Origin: an uncultured bacterium
GTDB lineage: Bacteria; Bacillota; Clostridia; Lachnospirales; Lachnospiraceae
Length of the DNA: 64,000 nt
Reading direction: 5' to 3'
Assembly (NCBI GenBank): GCA_947643595.1
Contig: CANRWP010000001.1
Coordinates: forward strand, 86,772-150,771
Within the stretch, counting starts at the first letter, position 1. Each line of letters starts with the position of its first letter. Positions 20,233 to 29,385 of the stretch are shown here, in pieces. The notes under the pieces are model-generated. The model searched no databases, had not been told where the DNA came from, and saw only the letters and a list, made by a program, of their open reading frames with translations. The position numbers were made by a program, and so were the translations under genes.

Positions 20233-21048
20233 TTACTCCAGATTCAGTTTCTTTTTATTGATATAGAAACATATCCCGTACAACAGAACGATAAAGGCGA
20301 TGCCGATGCCGATACTGCCGCCCATAACATAGTTCATAAAAGACCTGACGTTTCCCTCCAGGAAAGCATTTAAATTATAACCGGTGGCGGCCAGAAAGAT
20401 AGTGCTGACAATCTGGTTTGCCAAATAGATGCAGAAGCCGGCCAGGATACTGAACCCGGTGCGCCCGCTCTGGAAAAGCTGTCCGATCGCCATGCTGGCT
20501 GTGATCCAGAGGATGCGGTAGAGGAGGCCGAGCAAAAATTCAACGACAGCCAGAAAGATCAGATAGGAAACAGACATACCGAATATCTCATCGACACTCA
20601 GGGTAAATTCCTTCCACGAAAAGGTGGAAAAGGCATTGAAAAATTCTCCGCCGGAACCGACCTGCAGGAGGATCAGCACGGAGGCTGACAGTAAAACAGA
20701 TGAAACTGTCATCCAGACGAAGAGAGTAAAAATTTTCACTCCGAGGGTGGCGGCGGGGGATACCGGCAGTGTATGGGTCAGATATCCCTGCGAAGAGTAC
20801 ATGGTTTTATGGTAATGATAGCAGAGGTAGATAAAATCCACGCAGTAAATACCGATAAGGGCAATGATATAGAGGATGAGCATGACTCCGCTCATAATGA
20901 CGGAGAAGGTTGCATCCGAGCTGTCTCCCTGATCCAGTCTGAGCAGGGCGAGAGAGCCCATGAGAGTGGCTGCCGCAAGGACCGCCCAGGTCGTAAATAT
21001 CGTTTTTGATGTGTGTTTGAATTCATATTTGATCAGTTTTCCTAACAT
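20233..21048 (-). CDS. ABC-2 type transporter permease
   Basis: 271 residues with six predicted membrane segments (first at about 18-40, LASTLLRL-like hydrophobic runs through the chain, last near 240-262), lying directly after an ABC ATPase whose end it overlaps by a few bases. Together with the ATPase and the YtrA-type regulator it forms a typical small Firmicute transporter operon, often involved in resistance to cell-wall-active peptides or in export. The substrate is unknown. Confidence 0.8.
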   Translation of the reverse strand: MLGKLIKYEFKHTSKTIFTTWAVLAAATLMGSLALLRLDQGDSSDATFSVIMSGVMLILYIIALIGIYCVDFIYLCYHYHKTMYSSQGYLTHTLPVSPAATLGVKIFTLFVWMTVSSVLLSASVLILLQVGSGGEFFNAFSTFSWKEFTLSVDEIFGMSVSYLIFLAVVEFLLGLLYRILWITASMAIGQLFQSGRTGFSILAGFCIYLANQIVSTIFLAATGYNLNAFLEGNVRSFMNYVMGGSIGIGIAFIVLLYGICFYINKKKLNLE

Positions 21049-21740
21049 TTGAATACCTCCCTGAACAATGCATCGATGGATTTCTGATGCTGCATGCGGA
21101 TATCGTCCACGGACGCCTGCAGGCAGACCTGCCCCTCCTTTAAAAAGATCACCTGATCTAAAATATTTTCTATATCGGAGATCAGATGGGTTGAGATCAA
21201 AACGGAGGCGTCCGGTTCATAGTTTGTCAGAATCGTGTGCAGGATATAGTCCCTCGTGGCGGGATCGACGCCCGCGATCGGCTCATCCAGAACGTACAGT
21301 TCCGCCCGTCTGCTCATCACAAGGATAAGCTGTACTTTTTCCTTTGTACCTTTGGACATGGTCTTCAGTCTGGCCTTCGGATCGATCTGAAGGGATTCAA
21401 GCATCTTATAAGCCCGCTCCGGCTCAAAGTCGGCGTAGAAGGCGCCGAAGTAGTCCATGACCTCTTTTACGGTATTGTTCATGTTCAGATAGGTCTGGTC
21501 CGGCAGGTAGGAGATGATCTTCTTGCTCTCGATGCCCACCGGCAGTTTCTTGATGTAGAGTTCCCCGGATGTGGGGGTGAGAAGTCCGTTCAGCAGCTTG
21601 ATAAAGGTAGTCTTTCCGCTGCCGTTGGGGCCGAGCAGTCCGATGATATGGCCGCTCTCTATCTCCAGGCTGACGCGATTCAGGGCGGTCATTTTGCCGT
21701 AGGCCTTTGTCAGCTCTTTACAGGTTACTAAAGTGCTCAT
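21042..21740 (-). CDS. ABC transporter ATP-binding protein
   Basis: 232 residues: Walker A GLLGPNGSGKTT near 33-44, a signature of the MSKGTKEK type near 129 (common in exporters of this class), Walker B LYVLDEPIAGVDP, and the switch His in STHLISDIE. Stop overlaps the permease gene; its start overlaps the regulator gene. It provides ATP hydrolysis for the ABC-2 permease. Confidence 0.93.
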   Translation of the reverse strand: MSTLVTCKELTKAYGKMTALNRVSLEIESGHIIGLLGPNGSGKTTFIKLLNGLLTPTSGELYIKKLPVGIESKKIISYLPDQTYLNMNNTVKEVMDYFGAFYADFEPERAYKMLESLQIDPKARLKTMSKGTKEKVQLILVMSRRAELYVLDEPIAGVDPATRDYILHTILTNYEPDASVLISTHLISDIENILDQVIFLKEGQVCLQASVDDIRMQHQKSIDALFREVFKC

Positions 21741-22141
21741 GCTGTCTCCTCCTTTAACGCTTCCTTCAGCAGCTGCAGCGTTTCCTCCCCGGAAAAGCCG
21801 AGTTGCCGCATACTTTTTAAAAATTGAGAAATGGAATCAAACGCCATCTTTTGTTTTAATAGATCGATCAAGTCAGTATCCTCCGTAATGAATCGTCCGT
21901 TGGTGCGCTGGGTGTAGACCAGTCCCTCCCGTTCCAGCTCCGAGAAGGCACGCTGCATGGTGTTGGGATTGACGGAGGCTTCGTTCGCCAGATCCCGGAC
22001 AGAGGGCAGTTTATCGCCCGGCAGATATTTTCCGGTGACGATATCCAGCTTCAGTTTTTCCATGATCTGGATAAAGACCGGGCGGTCCGACGTCAGATGC
22101 CATTTATCAGCGGTCGGTTTCTTATTCTGCGTACTTTCCAA
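21737..22141 (-). CDS. GntR family regulator, YtrA subfamily
   Basis: 134 residues from TTG 22141, which has AAAGGAG placed 8 bp upstream; the open frame extends to 22213 but that part overlaps the operator and lacks a ribosome binding site. The winged helix (PVFIQIMEKLKLDIVTGKY ... PSVRDLANEASVNPNTMQRAF) is typical GntR, and the short C-terminal helix pair is typical of YtrA members, which repress adjacent ABC transporters. A large palindrome lies directly upstream. Confidence 0.9.
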   Translation of the reverse strand: MESTQNKKPTADKWHLTSDRPVFIQIMEKLKLDIVTGKYLPGDKLPSVRDLANEASVNPNTMQRAFSELEREGLVYTQRTNGRFITEDTDLIDLLKQKMAFDSISQFLKSMRQLGFSGEETLQLLKEALKEETA

Positions 22142-22182
22142 TTTCTGATACTCCTTTCCGCGCCTGAGCGCTGATAATTTGC

Positions 22183-22216
22183 GTATTATTGTATTAAGTG
22201 CATAATACAGCAATAC
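22183..22216. promoter_or_regulatory. 34-bp near-perfect palindrome, likely YtrA-type operator
   Basis: The core is TGTATTA-agtgca-TAATACA, extended on both sides to GTATTAT.. and ..GCAATAC with only two mismatches over 14-bp arms. It lies between the leftward regulator-transporter operon and rightward prmA. Size, symmetry and place fit an autoregulatory GntR operator; binding is inferred. Confidence 0.65.
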
Positions 22217-22305
22217 AGCAAAGCTGTCAAGAGGAAAAATAAAAAAGCTTCTTTTTGTACGAAATATGTGATATGGTAGATAGGCGGAAAGAAGGGAGAA
22301 CAGCG

Positions 22306-23268
22306 ATGAAATGGAAAAAATTCAGAATAAAAACCATTACGGACGCGGAGGATATTATTGTCAGCACGCTCTATGATATCGGTCTGGAAGGGGCGCAGAT
22401 CGAGGATAAGGTACCGCTGACGGCGCTGGAAAAGGAGCAGATGTTTGTGGATATCATGCCGGAGGGGGAGCAGGACGACGGCATCGCCTATCTCAGCTTT
22501 TTTGTGGAGGAGGAAACATATGCCCGGGAGCAGGATCTTCTGCGGCGTGTGGAGGAAGAACTGGCGAATCTGCGGCAGTTTATGGATATCGGCGAGGGAA
22601 GCGTCGCCGTGGATGAGACCGAGGACATCGACTGGATCAACAACTGGAAACAGTATTTCCATCAGTTCTATATAGATGATCTGCTGGTGATCCCATCCTG
22701 GGAGGAAGTAAAGCCGGAGGATGAGGGAAGGAAGATCCTGCACATCGATCCGGGGACTGCCTTTGGGACAGGGATGCATGAGACGACTCAGCTTTGCATC
22801 CGGCAGATCAGAAAGTATCTGACAAAAGATACCGTATTGCTGGATGTGGGAACCGGAAGCGGCATCCTGGGAATTCTTTCTCTGATGTACGGAGGAAAGA
22901 GAGTGGTCGGCACGGATCTGGATCCCTGCGCGGTGCCTGCGGTGGAGGAGAATCTGGAGGCAAACCATATTTCGCCGGAACTGTTTGAGCTGATTATCGG
23001 TAATATTATCACAGACAGGGAAGTGCAGGAGAAAGTGGGCTTTGGTTGTTGCGATATCGTTGTGGCGAACATACTGGCGGATGTGCTCGTGCCGCTGACG
23101 CCGGTCATCGTACATCAGTTAAAGCCCGGCGGGATCTACATCACATCGGGAATCATTGACGACAAGGAGAATGTGGTCAGGGAAGCGGTGGAAAGCGCCG
23201 GACTGGAGATTCTGGAAGTGACTTACCAGGGCGAGTGGGTGAGTGTGACGGCGAGAAAGCCACAATAA
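22306..23268 (+). CDS. prmA: ribosomal protein L11 methyltransferase
   Basis: Methylates lysines and the N-terminus of ribosomal protein L11. 320 residues: an N-terminal L11-recognition domain, the linker with DWINNWKQYFHQF, and a SAM-binding Rossmann domain with DPGTAFGTGMHETT near 148 and DVGTGSGILGI near 180, then VVANILADVL. ATG 22306 with AAGGGAG upstream is chosen over the open frame from 22255. It forms a translation-related group with rsmE. Confidence 0.95.
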   Translation: MKWKKFRIKTITDAEDIIVSTLYDIGLEGAQIEDKVPLTALEKEQMFVDIMPEGEQDDGIAYLSFFVEEETYAREQDLLRRVEEELANLRQFMDIGEGSVAVDETEDIDWINNWKQYFHQFYIDDLLVIPSWEEVKPEDEGRKILHIDPGTAFGTGMHETTQLCIRQIRKYLTKDTVLLDVGTGSGILGILSLMYGGKRVVGTDLDPCAVPAVEENLEANHISPELFELIIGNIITDREVQEKVGFGCCDIVVANILADVLVPLTPVIVHQLKPGGIYITSGIIDDKENVVREAVESAGLEILEVTYQGEWVSVTARKPQ

Positions 23269-23299
23269 ATACAGTACAGGGCAGAGGCAGGAGATACAG

Positions 23300-24043
23300 A
23301 TGTACCAGTTTTTTATAGAACCATCGGGCGTACAGGACGGCCGTATCGTGATCACAGGCTCCGACGTCAACCATATCAAAAATGTGCTTCGGATGCATGT
23401 CGGGGAAAAGATAGCGGCTGTGGACGAGAGCGGGGAGAGGAAGTGGATCTGTGAAATAGGGGAGCTTAGGGAGAACAGCGTCCGCTGCGATATTGTGTCA
23501 GTGGAGGATGGGGACACGGAACTTCCCGCGAAGATATTTTTGTTCCAGGGGCTTCCCAAGGGCGATAAGATGGAGCTCATTTTGCAGAAAGCTGTGGAAC
23601 TGGGGTGTTTCGAGATCATTCCGGTGGTGTGCAGGCGGTGTGTTGTAAAGCTGGAGGAGAAGAAGCAAAAGAGCAAAGTGCAGCGCTGGCAGAGCATTTC
23701 GGAGGCGGCGGCAAAGCAGAGCGGGCGCAGGATCATTCCCTGTGTCCACGAGGTGATGCGTTATTCGCAGGCGCTGTCCTATGCGGCGGATATGGATGTC
23801 AGGCTGATCCCCTATGAGCGGGCGGAGGGCATGGCGGAGACAAAAAAGCTCCTCGGGGAGTTGAAGCCGGGGCAGAAGATCGCGGTCTTTATCGGACCGG
23901 AGGGAGGCTTTGAGGAGGCGGAGATCGAGGAGGCAAAAAATGCCGGCGTGATACCGGTCACGCTGGGGAGAAGGATACTCAGGACGGAGACGGCGGCGAT
24001 CACAGCGCTCTCCTGGCTGATGTATGCGTTAGAGCGACAGTAA
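23300..24043 (+). CDS. rsmE: 16S rRNA m3U1498 methyltransferase
   Basis: 247 residues: a PUA-like N-terminal domain and a knotted SPOUT methyltransferase domain with FIGPEGGFEEAEIE near 197 and LGRRILRTETAAI near 222, which make the SAM-binding trefoil. It follows prmA by 31 bp, as in many Firmicutes. Confidence 0.95.
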   Translation: MYQFFIEPSGVQDGRIVITGSDVNHIKNVLRMHVGEKIAAVDESGERKWICEIGELRENSVRCDIVSVEDGDTELPAKIFLFQGLPKGDKMELILQKAVELGCFEIIPVVCRRCVVKLEEKKQKSKVQRWQSISEAAAKQSGRRIIPCVHEVMRYSQALSYAADMDVRLIPYERAEGMAETKKLLGELKPGQKIAVFIGPEGGFEEAEIEEAKNAGVIPVTLGRRILRTETAAITALSWLMYALERQ

Positions 24044-24160
24044 TCTGGTACCTTTTTTCGACAGATACATAAAATAAGTTATGAGACAGAAAATGGATGT
24101 ATTCATAGAGGCGCCTGCGCAGGGCTGATCTGACAGATACAGACAGGAGACAGGAGAACG

Positions 24161-25321
24161 ATGAAAATGGAAGTATATCTGGACAATTCGGCGACAACCC
24201 GCGTTTTCCCGGAGGTGGCTGAACTTATGACAAAGATCATGCTGAAGGACTACGGAAATCCTTCCAGTATGCACTTTAAGGGCGTACAGGCCGAACAGTA
24301 TGTGAAACATGCGAAAGAACAGATTGCGAGACTGCTGAAAGTGAATGAGAAAGAAATTATATTTACTTCCGGCGGCACAGAGGCGGATAATCTGGCGCTG
24401 GTCGGAGTGGCGATGGCAAACAGAAGAAACGGCACGCATCTGATCACTACCAGAATAGAGCATCCTGCGGTGCTCAAAACAATGGAATATCTGGAACAGC
24501 AGGGATTCCGTGTGACATATCTTCCGGTGGATGGTACCGGAAGGGTGAGGATGGAGGACCTGCAAAAGAGCATTCGGCCCGATACGATCCTCGTGTCGAT
24601 CATGCACACCAACAATGAGATCGGTACGGTGGAACCGACTGCGGAGATAGGAGCACTGATCAAAAAAATAAATCCGCGCACACTGTTCCATGTGGATGCG
24701 GTGCAGGGATTCGGGAAATTCCGCATTTATCCGAAGAAGATGTATATTGATCTGCTCTCGGTCAGCGGTCATAAGATCCACGGTCCGAAAGGAATCGGAT
24801 TTTTATATGTGGGTGAGAAGGTGAAACTGCATCCTGTCGTACATGGCGGCGGGCAGCAGGGAGGAATACGTTCGGGCACGGAGAATGTTCCCGCCATCGC
24901 GGGACTGGGACTGGCGAGCGTAAAGATATATGAGACGCTGGAAGAGGACGCCGAGCGGATGTACCGCCTGCGGGAAAAACTGATACAGGGAGTCGCGGAT
25001 ATCGGAAATATTCAGGTGAACGGCTGTCCGGGCAGAGAAGGAGCGCCCCATGTGGTGAGTATATCTTTCCGCGGCGTCAGGAGCGAGGTGCTTCTCCATG
25101 CGCTGGAGGACAAAGGAATCTGTGTATCCGCGGGAAGTGCCTGTGCCGCAAAACATCCCCGCCCGTCGGAGACACTCAAAGCGATCGGCGCGGAGCGCTC
25201 TCTGCTGGAATCCACTCTGCGCTTCAGCCTCTCCCTGTTTACCACAGAGGAGGAAATAGTCTATACTGTACGCGCATTGCATGAGATAGTGCCTGTGCTG
25301 AGGAGATATTCGAGATATTAG
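24161..25321 (+). CDS. cysteine desulfurase (NifS/IscS family)
   Basis: A PLP enzyme that moves sulfur from cysteine to acceptor proteins. 386 residues; YLDNSATT at 5, the PLP-lysine block SGHKIHGPKGIGF near 200, and the persulfide Cys in SAGSACAAKHP near 325. It precedes thiI with a separate promoter between them, the arrangement in which such a desulfurase (NifZ/YrvO type) supplies sulfur for 4-thiouridine in tRNA. ATG 24161 has CAGGAGA upstream. Confidence 0.93.
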   Translation: MKMEVYLDNSATTRVFPEVAELMTKIMLKDYGNPSSMHFKGVQAEQYVKHAKEQIARLLKVNEKEIIFTSGGTEADNLALVGVAMANRRNGTHLITTRIEHPAVLKTMEYLEQQGFRVTYLPVDGTGRVRMEDLQKSIRPDTILVSIMHTNNEIGTVEPTAEIGALIKKINPRTLFHVDAVQGFGKFRIYPKKMYIDLLSVSGHKIHGPKGIGFLYVGEKVKLHPVVHGGGQQGGIRSGTENVPAIAGLGLASVKIYETLEEDAERMYRLREKLIQGVADIGNIQVNGCPGREGAPHVVSISFRGVRSEVLLHALEDKGICVSAGSACAAKHPRPSETLKAIGAERSLLESTLRFSLSLFTTEEEIVYTVRALHEIVPVLRRYSRY

Positions 25322-25356
25322 ACGAGATGACAAAATATATTTTATAGTGAGATTTG

Positions 25357-25394
25357 AAAAGACGGGTGAGAGAATACGGATCCCGTCTTTTTTT
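25357..25394 (+). terminator. intrinsic terminator after the cysteine desulfurase gene
   Basis: AAAAGACGGG pairs with CCCGTCTTTT across a 15-nt loop, followed by further Ts. Confidence 0.75.
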
Positions 25395-25433
25395 GAAAAA
25401 ATTATTTTCTTTACAAAATCTTTTACGCCGAGG

Positions 25434-25463
25434 TTGACAAATATACGGCGGCCTACCTATAAT
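25434..25463 (+). promoter_or_regulatory. promoter of thiI
   Basis: Consensus TTGACA (25434-25439) and TATAAT (25458-25463) with an 18-bp spacer, about 70 bp before the thiI start. Confidence 0.8.
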
Positions 25464-25533
25464 ATGGGGGCGGCAGCGGCAAAAAAATTTATGGAATATT
25501 TTGGGGATGAAAGAACGCGGAAAGGAAAAAATC

Positions 25534-26727
25534 ATGGAATACAAAGCATTTTTGCTGAAATATGCTGAGATTGGCATCAAGGGCCGGAACCGCTATCTCT
25601 TCGAGGATGCCCTGGTGGAGCAGATCCGATACGCTCTCAGACGGTGCGAGGGGGAGTTTTCGGTGAGAAAGGAGCAGGGGCGTATCTACGCGGATGTCAT
25701 TTCAGACCGCTACGATTACGATGAGGTGGTGGAGAACCTGAAAAGAGTATTCGGGCTTTCCCATATCTGTCCGATGATCCAGCTGGAGGATGAGGGATTT
25801 GAGAGACTGAGCGGGGAGATCGTAAAATATATGGATGCGGTGTACGAAGACAAGCATCTGACCTTTAAGGTGAACGCGCGGAGAGCCAGAAAAAATTATC
25901 CGAAGACCTCGATGGAGATCAACTGTGATCTGGGGGAAGCTCTCTTGAATGCGTTTCCTGAGATGCGGGTGGACGTGCATGAGCCCGAGGTAATGCTGAA
26001 TGTGGAGGTACGCGAACACATTTATGTGTATTCCGTTGTCATCCCGGGGCCCGGAGGGATGCCTGTGGGGACGGCGGGAAAAGCGATGCTGTTGCTGTCG
26101 GGGGGGATCGATTCTCCCGTGGCGGGTTATATGATCGCAAAGAGAGGCGTCCGGATCGACGCGGTGTATTTTCATGCGCCGCCGTATACCAGCGAGCGGG
26201 CGAAGCAGAAAGTGATCGATCTTGCGAAAGCGGTGTCAAAATATGCCGGGGAGATACATCTGCATGTGATCAACTTTACGGATATTCAGATGTATATATA
26301 CGATAAGTGCCCTCATGATGAGCTGACGATCATTATGCGCAGATACATGATGCGGATCGCGGAATATCTGGCGAAGGAGAACGGCTGCCTGGGACTGATC
26401 ACCGGGGAATCCATCGGTCAGGTGGCGTCCCAGACTACGGCGTCCTTACTCGTGACAAATGAAGTGTGCACGCTGCCGGTGTACCGCCCGCTGATCGCCT
26501 TTGACAAGATGGATATTGTGGAGATCGCGGAAAAGATCGACACCTATGAGACATCGGTACTTCCCTACGAGGACTGTTGTACGATCTTCGTGGCAAAACA
26601 TCCCGTGACAAAGCCGAACCTGAATATCATTCGGAAACATGAGACACATCTGGCGGAGAGGATAGATGAGCTGGTGCGCACCGCTCTTGAGACAAAAGAG
26701 ATCCTTGCGGTGAGCGCGGACAGATAG
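25534..26727 (+). CDS. thiI: tRNA 4-thiouridine synthase ThiI (short form)
   Basis: Adenylates U8 of tRNA and inserts sulfur to give s4U. 397 residues: an N-terminal ferredoxin-like region, THUMP domain (about 60-165), and PP-loop ATPase (LLSGGIDSPVAG near 186; GLITGESIGQVASQT). There is no C-terminal rhodanese domain, as in Bacillus, so sulfur probably comes directly from the desulfurase encoded just upstream. The start is ATG 25534 with GGAAAGGA at 25519-25526; the open frame begins at 25501. Confidence 0.95.
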   Translation: MEYKAFLLKYAEIGIKGRNRYLFEDALVEQIRYALRRCEGEFSVRKEQGRIYADVISDRYDYDEVVENLKRVFGLSHICPMIQLEDEGFERLSGEIVKYMDAVYEDKHLTFKVNARRARKNYPKTSMEINCDLGEALLNAFPEMRVDVHEPEVMLNVEVREHIYVYSVVIPGPGGMPVGTAGKAMLLLSGGIDSPVAGYMIAKRGVRIDAVYFHAPPYTSERAKQKVIDLAKAVSKYAGEIHLHVINFTDIQMYIYDKCPHDELTIIMRRYMMRIAEYLAKENGCLGLITGESIGQVASQTTASLLVTNEVCTLPVYRPLIAFDKMDIVEIAEKIDTYETSVLPYEDCCTIFVAKHPVTKPNLNIIRKHETHLAERIDELVRTALETKEILAVSADR

Positions 26728-26753
26728 AAAGCAACGGCTGCGGGCGGCCTTAC

Positions 26754-26784
26754 GTAAAAAACCGGAAGCAGATGCTTCCGGTTC
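26754..26784. terminator. bidirectional terminator between thiI and the HPr-like gene
   Basis: ACCGGAAGC-agat-GCTTCCGGT is a perfect 9-bp stem. On the minus strand it runs straight into six Ts, serving the HPr-like gene; on the plus strand a T run begins about 8 bases later, serving thiI. Confidence 0.8.
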
Positions 26785-26816
26785 CGTGATTTTTAAATTC
26801 TATGTATATTCGATTT

Positions 26817-27050
26817 CTACTGAATTAAATATGGCTGCAAAGCGTTCATAATATCGTCCATTTCTTTTTCGGCGTGGATGTTCAGATCGATAGGCTTGGA
26901 TAAATCCAGAGAGAAGATACCCATAATGGATTTTGCATCGATAACATAACGGCCTGAAACTAAATCGAACTCATTGTCAAACTTCGTGATCTCATTTACG
27001 AAGGATTTTACTTTGTCGATAGAATTTAAAGAAATTTTAACAGTTTTCAT
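26817..27050 (-). CDS. HPr-fold protein lacking the phosphorylatable histidine
   Basis: 77 residues from ATG 27050 with GGAGG 7 bp upstream. The second half matches HPr around the regulatory serine: DAKSIMGIFSLDL (canonical KSIMGVMSL) and the final helix. The first half does not carry GIHARPA; the same place reads NSIDKVKSF, so the PTS phosphotransfer His15 is absent while the Ser46 equivalent is kept. It cannot act as a PTS phosphocarrier but could be a Crh-like regulator phosphorylated by HPr kinase and acting with CcpA. That role is inference. Confidence 0.8.
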   Translation of the reverse strand: MKTVKISLNSIDKVKSFVNEITKFDNEFDLVSGRYVIDAKSIMGIFSLDLSKPIDLNIHAEKEMDDIMNALQPYLIQ

Positions 27051-27192
27051 TAGCAGTTCCTCCTTCTCGTGCAGAGTTCCGCGAGTGCACTGCCCGGGCA
27101 CTTGCTGATTTTATGTTCTTGTTCCCTTAGTCTACTTGCAGAATGGGGAAAAGTCAATACCAAATTACTACGAAAATAAAGGAATAATTATT

Positions 27193-28548
27193 ATGAGAAA
27201 CGTGGCATTACACAATCTTGGATGTAAGGTCAATTCTTATGAATTGGACGTTATTGGGCAAAAACTGGAGGAAAAGGGCTTTTCTATTGTGCCGTTTGAT
27301 GAAGTCGCCGATATTTATATCATAAATACCTGTTCCGTGACGAATATTGCGGACAGGAAGAGCAGACAGATGCTGCATCAGGCGAAAAAGAGAAATCCGG
27401 AAGCGGTGGTGGCAGCGGTGGGCTGCTATGTCCAGACTGCAGGGGAACGGGCGCTGTCCGATGAGGCGGTAGACCTGGTGATCGGCAATAACCGCAAAAA
27501 GGATATCGTGGAAATTCTGGAGGAATATTTGCGGGACAGGGAGGGGGCGGACAAGACTCTCGGCGGGAGGACGGTCATCGATATAGGCGCGGAGACGGAA
27601 TACGAGGAGATGCGGCTGGTGCGCACCGCGGAACACACCCGCGCCTACATAAAAATTCAGGACGGATGCAACCAATTTTGCTCTTACTGCATCATACCTT
27701 ATGCGAGGGGCAGAGTCAGAAGCCGCAGAGAAGAGGATATTTTGCAGGAGGTACAGGGACTCGCAGCGAACGGTTTTCGGGAGATCGTGCTGACCGGGAT
27801 CCACATCAGTTCCTACGGACTGGATTTTGACGGCAGAAAGAATCCGCTGCCGGGGGAGCCCTTTCCGGGCGGACGCTTACTGCGCCTGCTGCAGAAGCTG
27901 GATCGTGTGGAGGGTCTGGGCCGGATCCGGCTGGGCTCCCTGGAGCCCCGTATTATTGTGCCGGAATTTGCGGAGGGATTAAAAGGCATAAAAAAGCTGT
28001 GTCATCATTTTCATCTCTCCCTGCAGAGCGGATGTGATGAAACGCTGCGCCGTATGAATAGACATTATACGGCGCGGGAATACTTGGAAAAGGTGGAGCT
28101 GCTTCGGGAGACTTTTGAGCACCCGGCCATCACAACGGATGTTATCGTGGGATTCCCGGGGGAGAGTGAGGAGGAGTTTGAGAAAACAAAGCGTTTTCTG
28201 GAGGAGATTCGTTTTTATGAGATGCACGTTTTTCCGTATTCCAGGAGGGAGGGCACAACGGCGGCCGTGAGAAAGGATCAGGTGCCGGAGCCCGTAAAAA
28301 AGAGGCGGAGCGAAATACTGTTGGAGCTTGCAAAGAGGCAGTCGAAGGAATTTCGGAAAAATTACATAGGGAGAGATGTCGAAGTGCTTTTTGAGGAGAG
28401 CAGGGAGATGGATGGTGTGTCCTGCCAGGTCGGTTATACCGCGGAGTATATCAGGGCGGCAAAAAGGACAAAACAAGATCTTTGCGGGAAAATATGCGCC
28501 GGGAAGCTGACCGGATTCACAGAAGATAATTTATTATGGTTCGAATAG
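27193..28548 (+). CDS. mtaB: tRNA (t6A37) methylthiotransferase MtaB
   Basis: Radical-SAM enzyme that adds a methylthio group to t6A37 in tRNAs reading ANN codons. 451 residues: N-terminal MTTase domain with cluster Cys residues in HNLGCKVNSYE, NTCSVT and VGCYVQ; radical-SAM motif CNQFCSYC near 158; and a C-terminal TRAM-like domain. The order and TCSVTNIADRKSRQ favour MtaB over MiaB. ATG 27193 with AAAGGA upstream is chosen over the longer frame from 27136. Confidence 0.93.
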   Translation: MRNVALHNLGCKVNSYELDVIGQKLEEKGFSIVPFDEVADIYIINTCSVTNIADRKSRQMLHQAKKRNPEAVVAAVGCYVQTAGERALSDEAVDLVIGNNRKKDIVEILEEYLRDREGADKTLGGRTVIDIGAETEYEEMRLVRTAEHTRAYIKIQDGCNQFCSYCIIPYARGRVRSRREEDILQEVQGLAANGFREIVLTGIHISSYGLDFDGRKNPLPGEPFPGGRLLRLLQKLDRVEGLGRIRLGSLEPRIIVPEFAEGLKGIKKLCHHFHLSLQSGCDETLRRMNRHYTAREYLEKVELLRETFEHPAITTDVIVGFPGESEEEFEKTKRFLEEIRFYEMHVFPYSRREGTTAAVRKDQVPEPVKKRRSEILLELAKRQSKEFRKNYIGRDVEVLFEESREMDGVSCQVGYTAEYIRAAKRTKQDLCGKICAGKLTGFTEDNLLWFE

Positions 28549-28577
28549 TTGATTTTACGAAGCTTTTAGGTTAAAAT
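28549..28577 (+). promoter_or_regulatory. promoter of the ireB-trhP gene cluster
   Basis: TTGATT (28549-28554), 17-bp spacer, TAAAAT (28572-28577), starting right after the mtaB stop codon. Confidence 0.55.
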
Positions 28578-28644
28578 GTGAAGAGAATTTTCGCCAGTAT
28601 AGTGAGTATACAGAAGGACGACAGCGGGACGAAGGGTACAGAAT

Positions 28645-28908
28645 ATGGAAGATTTTGGAAATACCAGGTTTTTTAAGGTGGAAGCGGAGCAGGAAAACGG
28701 AACAAGAATTATTTTGGATACGGTGTATCACGCTTTGACCGAGAAAGGATATAATCCGGTGAATCAGATCGTGGGATATATCATGTCGGGAGATCCCACC
28801 TATATTACAAACCACCAGGGAGCGAGGAGTCTCATCATGAAAGTGGAGAGAGACGAGCTGGTCGAGGAACTGTTGGAGCAGTATATCAGAAGCAACGGAT
28901 GGAAATAG
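28645..28908 (+). CDS. ireB: IreB family regulatory phosphoprotein
   Basis: 87 residues matching the UPF0297/IreB family end to end ([35 protein letters not shown]). In Enterococcus, IreB is phosphorylated by the PASTA kinase IreK and influences cephalosporin resistance. It is typically followed by ruvX and a DUF1292 gene, as here. Confidence 0.95.
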   Translation: MEDFGNTRFFKVEAEQENGTRIILDTVYHALTEKGYNPVNQIVGYIMSGDPTYITNHQGARSLIMKVERDELVEELLEQYIRSNGWK

Positions 28909-28920
28909 CGAGGGCGTATT

Positions 28921-29379
28921 ATGCGAATAATGGGTTTGGATTTCGGCTCCAAAACGGTAGGCGTTGCGATAAGCGATCCGCTTCTCATCACTGCCCAGGG
29001 GATCACTACGATCCGGCGAAAGGGAGAGAATAAACTTCGCCAGACACTGGCACAGATCGAGGCACTGATTGAAGAATATGAAGTGTCTGAAATTGTACTG
29101 GGCAATCCCAGGCATATGAATGCGGACGAGGGAGAACGCTCGAAACTCTCCGCGGAGTTTAAGGATATGCTGGAGCGGAGGACAGGCCTGCCCGTCGTGC
29201 TCTGGGACGAGAGGCTGACTACTGTGGCGGCGGAAAAAATACTGATAGAGGCGAATGTGCGCAGGGAACACAGGAAAGAATACGTAGATAAGATCGCTGC
29301 CGTTCTGATTCTGCAGAGTTATCTGGACTACAGGGGACTGCGGGATTCGGCTTCCGGGGCACAGGAACCGGAGAGGTAG
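28921..29379 (+). CDS. ruvX: RuvX/YqgF putative pre-16S rRNA nuclease
   Basis: 152 residues with an RNase H-like fold: [16 protein letters not shown] near 4-18, VLGNPRH, and the late [10 protein letters not shown] and [13 protein letters not shown] motifs. The family matures the 16S rRNA 5' end and is also described as a Holliday-junction resolvase homologue. Start ATG 28921 lies 12 bp after ireB. Confidence 0.95.
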   Translation: MRIMGLDFGSKTVGVAISDPLLITAQGITTIRRKGENKLRQTLAQIEALIEEYEVSEIVLGNPRHMNADEGERSKLSAEFKDMLERRTGLPVVLWDERLTTVAAEKILIEANVRREHRKEYVDKIAAVLILQSYLDYRGLRDSASGAQEPER

Positions 29380-29385
29380 AGAGAT

